Positions 55,633 to 64,000 of a DNA stretch of 64,000 nucleotides are shown here, one piece after another. Position 1 is the first letter of the stretch; the number at the start of each line of letters is the position of its first letter. The notes beneath the pieces were generated by a model. That model was not told the DNA's origin. It saw only the letters and a program-made list of their open reading frames with translations, and made no database searches. The position numbers were made by a program, and so were the translations under genes. This DNA comes from Rhodococcus sp. NBC_00297 (GTDB taxonomy: Bacteria > Actinomycetota > Actinomycetes > Mycobacteriales > Mycobacteriaceae), in contig NZ_CP108041.1 in assembly GCF_036173065.1 (NCBI RefSeq), positions 310,001 through 374,000 on the forward strand, read 5' to 3'.

Positions 55633-57477
55633 ATGACCGACGTCGTGCAGGAGATTCTGGAGGAGGTCCACGCGCTGTGTGTGGCGGACACCTCCGGTGG
55701 CGTCGCCGACTACATCCCCGAACTGGCGGCCGCGAACCCCGATCGCTTCGGTATCTGTCTCACGACGGCCGACGGCCACGTGTACCAGGTGGGCGACACG
55801 GACGTGCCCTTCACGATCCAGTCGGTGTCCAAACCGTTCACCTACGCCCTCGCTCTCACCGATCGCGGCGAGACCGCGGTGGCCCGCAAGATCGACGTGG
55901 AGCCGTCCGGTGAGCCGTTCAACGAGATCAGCCTCGACCCCGTCACCGAGCGCCCGCGCAACCCGATGATCAACGCGGGCGCCATCACCTCCGCGTCGCT
56001 GGTGCGAGGCGCGACGCCCGACGAACAGTTCGAACGGATCCGGGCCTCGTTCTCGCGGTACGCGGGACGCGAACTCGCCATGAACGCCGCCGTGCACGCC
56101 TCCGAATCACGCACCGGCCATCGCAACCGCGCCATCGGCCACATGCTGCGCTCCTTCGGCATCGTCGAGGGCGATCCCGACGCGATGGTCGATCTCTACT
56201 TCCGCCAGTGCTCGCTGGACGTCACGTGCCGCGACATCGGCGTCATGGCGGCGACCCTCGCCAACAACGGCCTCAACCCGTGTACCGACGTCCGAGCGCT
56301 CGAACCGGTGCTCGTCGAGCGTGTGCTGAGCGTCATGACGACGTGCGGTATGTACGACGGAGCCGGCGACTGGGTCAACCGCGTCGGACTCCCCGCCAAG
56401 AGCGGTGTCGCCGGTGCGGTGCTCGCGGTCCTGCCCGGTCAGCTCGGTATCTCGGTGTTCTCACCCAGACTCGACGCCCACGGCAACAGCGTGCGCGGAG
56501 TCAAGGCGTGCCGCGAGCTGTCCTCGCGCCTCGAACTGCACTTCCTCCACGTCGGCCGGGCCGCACGCAGCGCCGTGCGCGCCGAGTACACCGTCGCCGA
56601 CTCCCCCTCGCGTCGCCGGCGCACCGCCGCCGAGCAGGAGACGCTCGCCGCGCGGGGACGCCGAGTCCGCGTCTTCGAACTGCACGGCGATCTGCTGTTC
56701 TCCGCAGCGGAGAGCGTCGTGCGCGCGGTGTCCACGGCCGTCGACCACGGCGCCGACGACGGGAGCGCACTCGACGGCGTGATTCTGGACATGCGTCGGG
56801 TCGACGAGGTGAGCGACGTCGCCCGCTCGATGCTGGACACCCTCGCCGCCGGGCTCCGCCGACAGGGTTGTGCCGCCGTCCTGGTCGATCCCCGAGCTGC
56901 GATGGCGCACACCGTGTCGTCCCTGTCCGAACACGACGGCCGTGGCCGGGTCTTCGACGATCTGGACTCCGCACTGCGCTGGGGCGAGGACACCGTCCTC
57001 GACCGGTGGTGCGGCGGCGCACGGCAACCCACGGAGGTGACGGTCGATCAGCACCCGATCGTCACCGCGCTGGACGAGGCCCACCGCGATGCGGTCACCT
57101 CCCGCACGACGGACGCGCAGTACAGCGCAGGCACCGTCATCGCCGAGGTCGGCGACGTGTCACTGGGTCTGGTGATGGTGCTGTCCGGCCGCGTCGCGGT
57201 CGACTTCATCGGCGCGGACGGCCGGGCCCGCGCCGTGTCGACGCTGTCCGCCGGCATGAGTTTCGGTGAGATGCCGTTGGTCCGGCGCTCGCGCTTCGGG
57301 CTCCGCATCACCGCGGTGAAGGACACCACGGTCGCGATCCTCGGCCCGAAGGACTTCGACGCGCTGACCGAGAGCAACCCCGCTGCGAAGACAGCCTTGC
57401 TGGAGGTGCTTCTCGATCGCGCGTACGAGCAGGCCGAGTCGATCGTCGCCGCACTGCGCCGTTCCGGCGTCGTCTGA
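55633..57477 (+). CDS. glsA: Glutaminase A fused to STAS and cyclic-nucleotide-binding-like domains
   Basis: 614 aa. Residues 1-315 are a serine-type glutaminase (glutamine to glutamate plus ammonia) with SxxK catalytic pair Ser64-Lys67 in [18 protein letters not shown] and the [15 protein letters not shown] block. Residues about 345-455 resemble a STAS domain ([35 protein letters not shown]). Residues about 475-600 resemble a cyclic-nucleotide-binding domain ([35 protein letters not shown]), but the phosphate-binding cassette's R-[ST]-A is not evident. The extra domains probably sense a signal. ATG 55633 is chosen; nearby in-frame GTGs are possible. Confidence 0.88.
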   Translation: MTDVVQEILEEVHALCVADTSGGVADYIPELAAANPDRFGICLTTADGHVYQVGDTDVPFTIQSVSKPFTYALALTDRGETAVARKIDVEPSGEPFNEISLDPVTERPRNPMINAGAITSASLVRGATPDEQFERIRASFSRYAGRELAMNAAVHASESRTGHRNRAIGHMLRSFGIVEGDPDAMVDLYFRQCSLDVTCRDIGVMAATLANNGLNPCTDVRALEPVLVERVLSVMTTCGMYDGAGDWVNRVGLPAKSGVAGAVLAVLPGQLGISVFSPRLDAHGNSVRGVKACRELSSRLELHFLHVGRAARSAVRAEYTVADSPSRRRRTAAEQETLAARGRRVRVFELHGDLLFSAAESVVRAVSTAVDHGADDGSALDGVILDMRRVDEVSDVARSMLDTLAAGLRRQGCAAVLVDPRAAMAHTVSSLSEHDGRGRVFDDLDSALRWGEDTVLDRWCGGARQPTEVTVDQHPIVTALDEAHRDAVTSRTTDAQYSAGTVIAEVGDVSLGLVMVLSGRVAVDFIGADGRARAVSTLSAGMSFGEMPLVRRSRFGLRITAVKDTTVAILGPKDFDALTESNPAAKTALLEVLLDRAYEQAESIVAALRRSGVV

Positions 57478-57491
57478 GCCGGCGGCTGCGC

Positions 57492-58346
57492 TCAGGCGTC
57501 GAGCGTGACCGCGGCGATGGGCGTGGTGGTGGGTGCGTCCGAACCGCTCTCGGGCTCGACCGTCACCGCCCACGTGGTCGCGTCGCTCAAGCCTGTGACG
57601 ACGTGCTCGCGAGCGGGCGTGGCGGCATCGGCGGGGACGAGACCGGCCGGGCGCGGCGCGGGATCCTCTCCGATGAGCCACATCTCGAACACCTTGCCGT
57701 CGCCGGGCTCCGCGAGCCCGTCGAGCGTGACCACGGCGGCGTCCTGCGAGCGCGACCAGCGCACGGTGGCGGTACCGCCACCCTCGACCTCGACGGTGCT
57801 GGTCCTGATGTCACCGGCCGCAAGCACCTGCGACGTGGGCGACGACGGTGCGTCTCCCAGTTGCTGCGTGACCACGGCGCCGCCCACTCCGACGATCACG
57901 ACGGCCGCCGCGGCTGCCGCGAGCACGCGCAGGCGTGTGCGGCGGCGATCGTCGAGCGACACCACCGGGGCGACCGGAGCGTCGTCGATCGGATCGGCCA
58001 GTGGCCGGGCATCACCCTGCGGAGTGCTCTCCACCGCGGCGAGAATGCTCGCACGCAACGACGAGGGCGGTTCCGCGGCCGTGGACGACGCGCTGAGCGC
58101 CATCGTCTCGTCGACCGACTCGACGATGCTCTCGAACCACGACCGCGTCGCCGCGTCCGACTGCGCGAGCCTGCGTTCGATGTCCGCCCTCTCGGCGGGG
58201 TCGATCGCGTCCAGTGCGTAGGCGTAGGCGTCGTCCACCACGCTGTCGTTCATCTCGTTCACGTCCTGCATCGCATCCTGCTCCGACACGTCGTCGGGTG
58301 CGGACGCGTCGTCAGGGCGGCGATGGCGACCTTCTCCGTCACTCAC
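57492..58346 (-). CDS. rskA: Anti-sigma-K factor, RskA type
   Basis: 284 aa membrane anti-sigma factor. The N-terminal cytoplasmic part (YAYALDAIDPAERADIERRLA) is the sigma-binding region; one membrane helix lies at about 137-157 (RVLAAAAAAVVIVGVGGAVV). The extracytoplasmic domain has the RskA features VRWSRSQDAAVVTLDGLAEP and KVFEMWLIGEDPAPRPAGL. It should hold SigK until a signal triggers proteolysis. GTG 58346 overlaps the sigK stop by eight bases. The SigK/RskA pair in M. tuberculosis is elsewhere on the chromosome. Confidence 0.9.
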   Translation of the reverse strand: MSDGEGRHRRPDDASAPDDVSEQDAMQDVNEMNDSVVDDAYAYALDAIDPAERADIERRLAQSDAATRSWFESIVESVDETMALSASSTAAEPPSSLRASILAAVESTPQGDARPLADPIDDAPVAPVVSLDDRRRTRLRVLAAAAAAVVIVGVGGAVVTQQLGDAPSSPTSQVLAAGDIRTSTVEVEGGGTATVRWSRSQDAAVVTLDGLAEPGDGKVFEMWLIGEDPAPRPAGLVPADAATPAREHVVTGLSDATTWAVTVEPESGSDAPTTTPIAAVTLDA

Positions 58347-59094
58347 CGGTCTCCACCCCCAGACAATTCTTCAACTTGATCAGACCGTCCCGGATCCGGG
58401 ACTTCACGGTGGGAACGGCCACGCCCAGGCGCTCGGCCACTTCCCGATACGTCAACCCGCTGTAGTACGCCATCCGTACCGATTCGCGTTGGGTCTCCGT
58501 CAGCGCGTCCAGGCATCGGACCACCGACTCCGACTCCAGGGTCTGGGTGACGGATTCGAGGACCTCGTCGTGCGCGGGACTGTGGGTCGAGGAGCCGTAG
58601 AGCGCCTCGCGATCCGTGCCGGACTGCTCCGACCGGACACGGTCGACGGCGCGGCGATGCGCCAACGTCATCATCCAGGCGAGCGGAGACCCCTGCGCGG
58701 GGTCGTATCGGTCGGCCGTCTTCCAGATCTGCAGGAACACCTCCTGCGCGGTCTCCTCGCTGAACCCGGGATCGCGCAGCACACGCAGCACCATGCCGAA
58801 CACCCGAGACGAGGTCGCGTCGTACAGATCGGCGAACGCTCGGCGGTCACCGGTGGCGACACGTGCGAGCAACGCACGCAGTTCGTCGGCCTCGGCGACA
58901 CGCCGACGCTTGAGGTCGGGATCGGGAACCGGGCACGACGGATCGGCGGTGTCGTCCGGGGCGCGTCGGTGCCGAGGCTCGCCGGCGCTCGGGTCGGCTG
59001 CGCTCGTACCTCCGGCGCTCACAGACCCCCACCTCGCTGCGAGACGTTCATCGTCGAGTTCATCGACCATGAGACTAGTGGCCATCGTCGTCAT
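58339..59094 (-). CDS. sigK: ECF RNA polymerase sigma factor SigK
   Basis: 251 aa. Region 2 (AFADLYDATSSRVFGMVLRV, EETAQEVFLQIWKTADRY) and region 4 (LTETQRESVRMAYYSGLTYREVAERLGVAVPTVKSRI) are typical of ECF sigma factors. The N-terminal 75 residues are a long charged extension beyond the usual SigK start. ATG 59094 with GGTGAGGAT upstream is chosen; ATG 59085 is an alternative. It is the first gene of a sigK-rskA operon. Confidence 0.9.
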   Translation of the reverse strand: MTTMATSLMVDELDDERLAARWGSVSAGGTSAADPSAGEPRHRRAPDDTADPSCPVPDPDLKRRRVAEADELRALLARVATGDRRAFADLYDATSSRVFGMVLRVLRDPGFSEETAQEVFLQIWKTADRYDPAQGSPLAWMMTLAHRRAVDRVRSEQSGTDREALYGSSTHSPAHDEVLESVTQTLESESVVRCLDALTETQRESVRMAYYSGLTYREVAERLGVAVPTVKSRIRDGLIKLKNCLGVETGE

Positions 59095-59310
59095 ATCCTC
59101 ACCCCCTCGGCGATCGTGATCCTGCGCGTCGCGGTCCTGGCGTACGCGCCACCGGGTCATGGCGCCCACGTCGCCGGGCAATGGCGCCCACGCCACGGCG
59201 CGAACATCGTGCAGGAATCATTCGTCACCGGGGCGTGAGTGGATCGGTGACCGGCGTCTCCGGCGAAAAACCCGTTGCGGACCTGCAATGACTGCGGGAC
59301 GCTCGTCGCA

Positions 59311-59328
59311 CCGGATCGGACGATCCGG
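59311..59328. promoter_or_regulatory. Perfect palindrome upstream of the drrA-like gene
   Basis: CCGGATCG and CGATCCGG flank a two-base centre, forming an 8-bp perfect inverted repeat 42 bases before the drrA start. It is a candidate operator for a dimeric regulator. The rest of 59095-59370 shows nothing I can identify. Confidence 0.4.
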
Positions 59329-59370
59329 ACATACCGATGAGATCGTGGCGGATCAGGAGTCAGCACTCAC

Positions 59371-60405
59371 ATGACGACACATGACGGGAAGGCCGGAGGC
59401 CGGCCGCTGGAGGACGGGAAGGCCGGAGGCCGGCCGCCGACGGACGGGAAGGCCGGGGGCCTGGCGATCGAGGCTGTCGGTCTGGTGAAGAGGTTCGGGG
59501 ACACAGTGGCAGTGGACGGCGTGGATCTCGCCGTCCCGCGGGGCGGTGTCTACGGGGTGCTGGGGCCGAACGGGGCCGGCAAGACCACGACGATGCGCAT
59601 GTTGGCGACGTTGACCGGCATCGACGGCGGGTCGGCCCGCGTGCTCGGCCACGACGTGGCGACGGAGTCCGACGCGGTGCGGTCGAAGGTGGCGCTCACG
59701 GGCCAGTTCGCTTCGCTGGACGAGGACCTGACCGGAGTGGAGAACCTGGTGCTCCTCTCGCGGCTGTACGGGTTCTCGCGCCCGGCGTCGCGGGAGCGTG
59801 CCGATCTGCTGTTGGGCGTCTTCGATCTGGTGGAGGCCGGCGGCAAGCAGGTCAAGGCGTACTCCGGCGGTATGCGGCGCCGCCTCGACATCGCGGCGAG
59901 TCTGGTGGTCACGCCGGAGCTGATGTTCCTGGACGAGCCGACCACGGGTCTCGATCCCCGCAGCCGCAACCAGGTGTGGGAGATCGTGCGCTCCCTGGTC
60001 GCCGGCGGCACGACGGTCCTGCTCACCACGCAGTACCTCGACGAGGCCGATCAGTTGGCCGACCGGGTGGCAGTCATCGACCGGGGCCGCGTGATCGCCG
60101 AGGGCACCACCGGTCAGCTCAAGGCATCGGTCGGCTCGGGGTCGCTGCACGTCCGCGTCGCGGAACAGTCGCGCCGAGACGACGCCGCCGACGTCCTGCG
60201 CGCGACCCTGCACACCGACGTGACTCTCGAGTCCGATCCCTTCGCCGTCACAGCGCTGGTCGACGACACCGCCCTGGTGGCCCGCGCACTCGCGACGCTG
60301 TCGGACGACGGCATCGGCGTCACCACCTACGCCCTCGGGCAACCCAGCCTGGACGAGGTGTTCCTGGCACTGACCGGACGAACGACAGAACTGGAGGCGT
60401 CCTGA
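59371..60405 (+). CDS. ABC transporter ATP-binding protein, DrrA (daunorubicin resistance) family
   Basis: 344 aa. ABC ATPase of a two-gene exporter. Walker [15 protein letters not shown] at about 65-78, signature [17 protein letters not shown] near 165, Walker [18 protein letters not shown] and the DrrA-type C-terminal region ([18 protein letters not shown]). The N-terminus bears a 30-residue extension made of three tandem copies of a DGKAGG-type 10-residue repeat, encoded by a 30-bp DNA repeat. ATG 59371 is preceded by AGGAG. The permease follows two bases after the stop. Substrate unknown. Confidence 0.92.
   Translation: MTTHDGKAGGRPLEDGKAGGRPPTDGKAGGLAIEAVGLVKRFGDTVAVDGVDLAVPRGGVYGVLGPNGAGKTTTMRMLATLTGIDGGSARVLGHDVATESDAVRSKVALTGQFASLDEDLTGVENLVLLSRLYGFSRPASRERADLLLGVFDLVEAGGKQVKAYSGGMRRRLDIAASLVVTPELMFLDEPTTGLDPRSRNQVWEIVRSLVAGGTTVLLTTQYLDEADQLADRVAVIDRGRVIAEGTTGQLKASVGSGSLHVRVAEQSRRDDAADVLRATLHTDVTLESDPFAVTALVDDTALVARALATLSDDGIGVTTYALGQPSLDEVFLALTGRTTELEAS
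59383..59472 (+). repeat. Three in-frame 30-bp tandem repeats in the drrA-like gene
   Basis: Units at 59383, 59413 and 59443 share GACGGGAAGGCCGGAGGCCG (third copy diverges after 14 bases). They encode residues 5-34 with DGKAGGRP repeated. The core CGGAGGCCGGCCG differs by one base from CGGAGCCCGGCCG in the 31-bp array at 4806, and both follow a GGGAAG block. Confidence 0.9.
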
Positions 60406-60407
60406 GA

Positions 60408-61253
60408 ATGACCACCACCAACTCCCCCACCGCCGCGACGGGCACCGCGCAGCCGACCATCGCCGAGTTGCTCCGCGACTCCGGTCCCCGTCCCGATCGA
60501 CCGTCGTCGATGTCGGCGGCGCTCTCGTTCGGGTGGCGAGCACTGCTGAAGATCAAGCACGTCCCCGAGCAGCTGTTCGACGTGACCATGTTCCCGGTCA
60601 TGTTCACGCTGATGTTCACGTTCCTGTTCGGCGGCGCGTTGGCGGGCTCGACCAGTGCCTACATCCAGTTCCTGCTGCCGGGCATCCTGGTGCAGACCGT
60701 CGTCATGATCACGATGTACACGGGTCTGACCTTGAACAAAGACATCGAGAAGGGCGTCTTCGATCGGTTCCGGTCGCTGCCCATCTGGCGGCCGGCGCCG
60801 TTGGTCGGCGCCCTGCTCGGAGACGTGGTCCGCTACACCCTCGCCTCGACGATCGTGCTCGTGCTGGGTCTCGCGCTGGGCTTCCGGCCCGCGGGCGGCG
60901 TGCTCGGCGTGCTGTCGTCGGTGGCGTTGCTGCTGGCGTTCTCGTTCTGCGTCTCGTGGGTGTGGACGATGTTCGCGCTGATGCTGCGCAGCGAGACCGC
61001 GGTGATGAGCGTGTCCATGCTCGTGCTGTTCCCGCTGACTTTCGCCAGCAACATCTTCGTCGACCCGACGACGATGCCCGGGTGGCTGCAGGCGTTCGTG
61101 TCGGTCAATCCGGTGTCTCATCTGGTGACGACGCTGCGCGGCTTCGCCGACGGTGTGCTCGAGACGGACGCGCTGATGTGGACCGGCATCTGGTCCGTCG
61201 GACTGCTGGCGGTGTTCGGACCGATCACGATGCGCCTGTACAACGCCAAGTGA
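60408..61253 (+). CDS. ABC transporter permease, DrrB family
   Basis: 281 aa. Six membrane helices expected (ABC-2 type): LFDVTMFPVMFTLMFTFLFGG, FLLPGILVQTVVMITMY, and later hydrophobic blocks. The EKGVFDRFRSLP cytoplasmic stretch and FVSVNPVSHLVTTLRGFADG near the end fit the family. The N-terminal 45 residues are a Thr/Ser/Pro-rich cytoplasmic tail. ATG 60408 is two bases after the ATPase stop, with GGAGG upstream. Confidence 0.93.
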   Translation: MTTTNSPTAATGTAQPTIAELLRDSGPRPDRPSSMSAALSFGWRALLKIKHVPEQLFDVTMFPVMFTLMFTFLFGGALAGSTSAYIQFLLPGILVQTVVMITMYTGLTLNKDIEKGVFDRFRSLPIWRPAPLVGALLGDVVRYTLASTIVLVLGLALGFRPAGGVLGVLSSVALLLAFSFCVSWVWTMFALMLRSETAVMSVSMLVLFPLTFASNIFVDPTTMPGWLQAFVSVNPVSHLVTTLRGFADGVLETDALMWTGIWSVGLLAVFGPITMRLYNAK

Positions 61254-61257
61254 CGCG

Positions 61258-62517
61258 TCAGTCCCGGACGAACGATCCGATGCACTCGACGTGGCTGGTC
61301 ATCGGGAAGGCGTCGAACGCACGGAGATTCTCCAGGCGGTAGCCGTGCGAGAGGTAGAGCCCCGCGTCCCGTGCGAAGGACGCGGGGTCGCACCCGATGT
61401 GCACGACACGATCCGGGTGCGCACCGGCGACCGACGCGATCACCTGTCTGCCGGCGCCGGATCGTGGCGGGTCGAGGACGACGACGGACGGCTGCGGCGG
61501 CAGGGATCCGATCGCGCGCTCGACGGGCGCTGCCTGCATCGACAGCTGCGGCAGGTCCGTCACCGCCGCACGCCCGTCCACCACCGCCCGGTGGGAGAAC
61601 TCGACCGCTGCGACGGTGCCGCCCGGTCCGACCGCCTCGGCGACGACGGACGCGAAGGTGCCCGCACCGGCGTAGAGGTCCCAGGCCGTGTCACCGGGCC
61701 GAGCACCGGACCATTCCCGGATTACCTCGGCGTACTGCGTGGCAGCCGCCCGGTGAGCCTGCCAGAACCCCCACGAGTCCACGGTCCACTCGCGCGACCC
61801 GACGCGCTCGACGGCCCGACCCGAGCCCTCGCGCACTCGGTGCGCGCGGTCACCGGACTTCGCGGCGCGGCGCGAGGAGGCGCCGCGGCGACCGGTGTCG
61901 GCGCGCACGCGACGATCGACGGCAGGAGCGATCTCCACGACGTGACGGGTGCCGTCGGAGTCGACGGCCACCGCGAGATCGGCGCCCGGCGTCCACGACC
62001 GAGCCGCCAGCCCGTCGTACATCCCCGGAACCGCTTGTGGGCAGGCCAGATCCGTCACGATGTCGGCGCTGCGGAGCCGGTGGAAACCGGGCCGTCCCTC
62101 GTCGTCCACACCCAACCGGATGCGCGTCCGCCAGCCGGTCTGATCACCGAGCGACTCCACCTCGACGGTGCGTTCGATGCCCCCGACGCGGCTCAGCTGT
62201 TCGGCGACCACGGCCGCCTTGATCTGGCGTCCGGCCTCGGCGGTCGCGTGGGAGAAGTCGCAGCATCCCGACCCACCGGGGCCGGAGATGGGACACAGCG
62301 GCGCGATGCGGTCGGGCGAGGCCTCCAGGATCTCGACGGCGTCCGCGCGGCAGAAGGACTTTCCGGTGTCCTCGGTGACCCGCGCCGTCACCAGCTCGCC
62401 GGGAAGGCTGTGCCGGACGAACATGACGCGGCCCTCGTGCCGTGCGACGCAGAAGCCGCCGTGTCCCGGCTTGCCCACGCGGACCTCGACGACCGCGCCG
62501 AGCCACGAGTCGGTCAT
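61258..62517 (-). CDS. TRAM-domain class I SAM-dependent RNA methyltransferase (Rv2689c type)
   Basis: 419 aa, RlmD/TrmA family of 5-methyluridine methyltransferases. TRAM domain at 1-60 (VVEVRVGKPGHGGFCVARHEGRV), a Cys-bearing LCPISGPGGSGCCDFSH region, then the methyltransferase fold DLYAGAGTFASVVAEAVG, VVLDPPRSGAGRQV and the catalytic Cys in IGCDPASFARD. The Cys region keeps only some of the FeS ligands of RlmD, as is common in actinobacteria. The ATG at 62517 overlaps the APC permease stop (ATGA). Confidence 0.9.
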   Translation of the reverse strand: MTDSWLGAVVEVRVGKPGHGGFCVARHEGRVMFVRHSLPGELVTARVTEDTGKSFCRADAVEILEASPDRIAPLCPISGPGGSGCCDFSHATAEAGRQIKAAVVAEQLSRVGGIERTVEVESLGDQTGWRTRIRLGVDDEGRPGFHRLRSADIVTDLACPQAVPGMYDGLAARSWTPGADLAVAVDSDGTRHVVEIAPAVDRRVRADTGRRGASSRRAAKSGDRAHRVREGSGRAVERVGSREWTVDSWGFWQAHRAAATQYAEVIREWSGARPGDTAWDLYAGAGTFASVVAEAVGPGGTVAAVEFSHRAVVDGRAAVTDLPQLSMQAAPVERAIGSLPPQPSVVVLDPPRSGAGRQVIASVAGAHPDRVVHIGCDPASFARDAGLYLSHGYRLENLRAFDAFPMTSHVECIGSFVRD

Positions 62518-64000
62518 CGTTCGGATCGCCGTTCGGCCGAGGTGGGCTCGTAACCACGACGGGACGAGCCCGGTGCGTTCTCGAGGCTCTCGCGCTTCGC
62601 CCGCTCGGACGAGTTGAGCTGCCAGGGCACGCTGGTGACCATGACGCCGGGCTGGAACAGCAAGCGACTCTTCAGTCGCAACGCACTCTGGTTGTGCAGC
62701 ACCTGCTCCCACCAGTGACCCACCACGTACTCGGGGATGAACACGGTGACGACGTCGCGCGGTGAGTCCCGCTTGACCCGGCGCACGTAGTCGAGCACGG
62801 GCTTGGTGATCTCGCGGTACGGCGACTCGACCACCTTGAGCGGGACGCTGAGGTCGCTCTTCTCCCACTCGCGCACCAGGGTGCGCGTGTCCGCCTCGTC
62901 GACGTTGACCGTGATCGCCTCGAGGGTGTCCGGCCTGGTCGCACGGGCGTAGGCGAGGGCGCGCAGCGTCGGGCTGTGCAGCTTGGACACGAGCACGATG
63001 GAGTGCGTGCGGCTGGGCAGCACACCGTCCCACTCGACGTCGGCGAGCTCGGTGGCCACCGAGTCGTAGTGCTTGCGGATCAGCTTCATCAGTCCGAAGA
63101 TCGCGAGCATCGCGATGATCGCGATCCAGGCACCCGCGAGGAACTTGGTCAGCAGAACGATGACCAGGACGGCGCCCGTCATGGCCAGTCCGATGCCGTT
63201 GACGACACGCGAGCGCATCATCGACCGGCGCTGCGCGGGGTCCGTCTCGGTCCGCAACAACCGGGTCCAGTGCCGCACCATGCCGGTCTGACTGAGCGTG
63301 AACGAGACGAACACTCCGACGATGTAGAGCTGGATCAGCTTGGTCACCTCGGCGCCGAACATGACGACGAAGAAGATGGCGGCGGCCGACAGGAACAGGA
63401 TGCCGTTGCTGAACGCGAGCCGGTCGCCGCGGGTGTGGAACTGGCGGGGCAGGAATCGGTCCTGGGCCAGGATCGACCCGAGTACCGGGAACCCGTTGAA
63501 GGCGGTGTTGGCGGCCAGCACCAGGATCAGCGCCGTCACGATGGTGATGAAGTAGAAGCCGGGCGTGAAGTGCCGGAAGACGGCCTCGGCCAACTGCGCG
63601 ATGAGCGTCTTCTGCTGGTAGTTCTCGGGAGCCCCGACGAGCTGGGTCGCCGGATCCGCCGCGTACTTCACACCGATCTTCTCCGCCAGCAGGATGATGC
63701 CGAGCAGCAACGTGATGCCGATCGAGCCGAGCAGCAGGAGCGTCGTGGCGGCGTTGCGCGACTTCGGCTTGCGGAAGGCGGGCACGCCGTTGGAGATGGC
63801 CTCGACACCCGTCAGCGCCGCACACCCGGAGGAGAACGCGCGCGCCAGCAGGAACGCGAACGCGATGCCGTAGAGGTGACTGTCCTCCGCCTGCAACTCG
63901 AAGTTCGACGACTCTGCCGACACGTCGTCGCCGAGGACGTACACCTGCACCAGGCCCCATACGAGCATGACGACCATGCCCACCATGAAGGCGTAGGTGG
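62514..64000 (-). CDS. APC-type amino acid/cation permease (cut by window edge)
   Basis: Partial; the N-terminal part lies beyond position 64000 (in-frame codons for TYAF precede the ATG at 63986). Multiple membrane helices, including LLLGSIGITLLLGIILLAE and ITIVTALILVLAANTAFNGF, and the APC-like RAFSSGCAALTGVEAISNGVP and FPVLGSILAQDRFLPRQ blocks. A cytoplasmic C-terminal domain of about 170 residues (HSIVLVSKLHSPTLRALAYA onward) follows the last helix. M. tuberculosis Rv2690c is the counterpart next to Rv2689c. Substrate unknown. Confidence 0.9.
   Translation of the reverse strand, partial: TYAFMVGMVVMLVWGLVQVYVLGDDVSAESSNFELQAEDSHLYGIAFAFLLARAFSSGCAALTGVEAISNGVPAFRKPKSRNAATTLLLLGSIGITLLLGIILLAEKIGVKYAADPATQLVGAPENYQQKTLIAQLAEAVFRHFTPGFYFITIVTALILVLAANTAFNGFPVLGSILAQDRFLPRQFHTRGDRLAFSNGILFLSAAAIFFVVMFGAEVTKLIQLYIVGVFVSFTLSQTGMVRHWTRLLRTETDPAQRRSMMRSRVVNGIGLAMTGAVLVIVLLTKFLAGAWIAIIAMLAIFGLMKLIRKHYDSVATELADVEWDGVLPSRTHSIVLVSKLHSPTLRALAYARATRPDTLEAITVNVDEADTRTLVREWEKSDLSVPLKVVESPYREITKPVLDYVRRVKRDSPRDVVTVFIPEYVVGHWWEQVLHNQSALRLKSRLLFQPGVMVTSVPWQLNSSERAKRESLENAPGSSRRGYEPTSAERRSER

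Overview
The window is a compact, high-GC stretch of actinobacterial chromosome. It has many GTG/TTG starts, dense stop/start overlaps and no transposase, integrase or phage gene. Gene content and order match the Mycobacterium tuberculosis chromosome in two blocks: aspS to thrS (around Rv2572c-Rv2614c) and a GNAT/ATPase/ribD/aftC/msrB/heme/RNase D/dxs block (around Rv2669-Rv2682c). Genes for phosphatidylinositol mannoside and arabinogalactan synthesis (pimA, an acyltransferase, pgsA, aftC) point to a mycolic-acid actinobacterium. The DrrAB pair, the fadAB pair and overall style fit Rhodococcus or a close Nocardiaceae relative. This assignment is inference from synteny remembered from known genomes; no search was run.

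Layout. 1-9.9 kb: start of aspS, a zinc peptidase and metallo-hydrolase pair, a radical SAM gene divergent from a photolyase-like gene with putative LexA boxes between them, a 31-bp tandem repeat, a DUF3237 gene, a TetR regulator, hisS with its partners, and a membrane cyclophilin. 9.9-24.8 kb: rel, apt, a lipoprotein binding protein, secF, secD, yajC, ruvB, ruvA, ruvC, a YebC family gene, pdxT, tesB, a degenerate kinase-like gene and pdxS. 24.9-32.7 kb: the thrS-HIT-pgsA-acyltransferase-pimA-NUDIX run, then a FhuF-like protein and a PGPGW membrane protein. 32.7-33.4 kb: four tRNA genes. 33.4-43.2 kb: small membrane and GNAT genes, a ZapE-like ATPase, a RibD-like reductase, an alpha/beta hydrolase-like lipoprotein, aftC, msrB, a MaoC hydratase and a molybdoenzyme. 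43.2-47.1 kb: hemE, hemG, hemQ and a HAD gene. 47.1-57.5 kb: DUF3000, RNase D, thiolase, FadB, an iron-box-controlled siderophore binding lipoprotein, dxs, and a glutaminase fused to STAS and cyclic-nucleotide-like domains. 57.5-64 kb: sigK/rskA, DrrAB, a TRAM methyltransferase and a truncated APC permease.

How the genes work together. Several runs are one-pathway operons on the minus strand: Holliday junction processing (ruvCAB), protein export (secDF), glycerophospholipid and PIM synthesis (pgsA, acyltransferase, pimA), pyridoxal phosphate synthesis (pdxS, pdxT) and the late coproporphyrin branch of heme synthesis (hemE, hemG, hemQ). Two loci carry LexA-like boxes and one carries an IdeR/DtxR-like iron box, so damage and iron responses are readable from the DNA. 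Most of the window is conserved core. The less ordinary material is the 31-bp tandem repeat that ends a photolyase-like gene, a related in-frame repeat in an ABC ATPase, two copies of an intergenic palindrome, and several unusual domain combinations. No intergenic interval exceeds about 300 bases.
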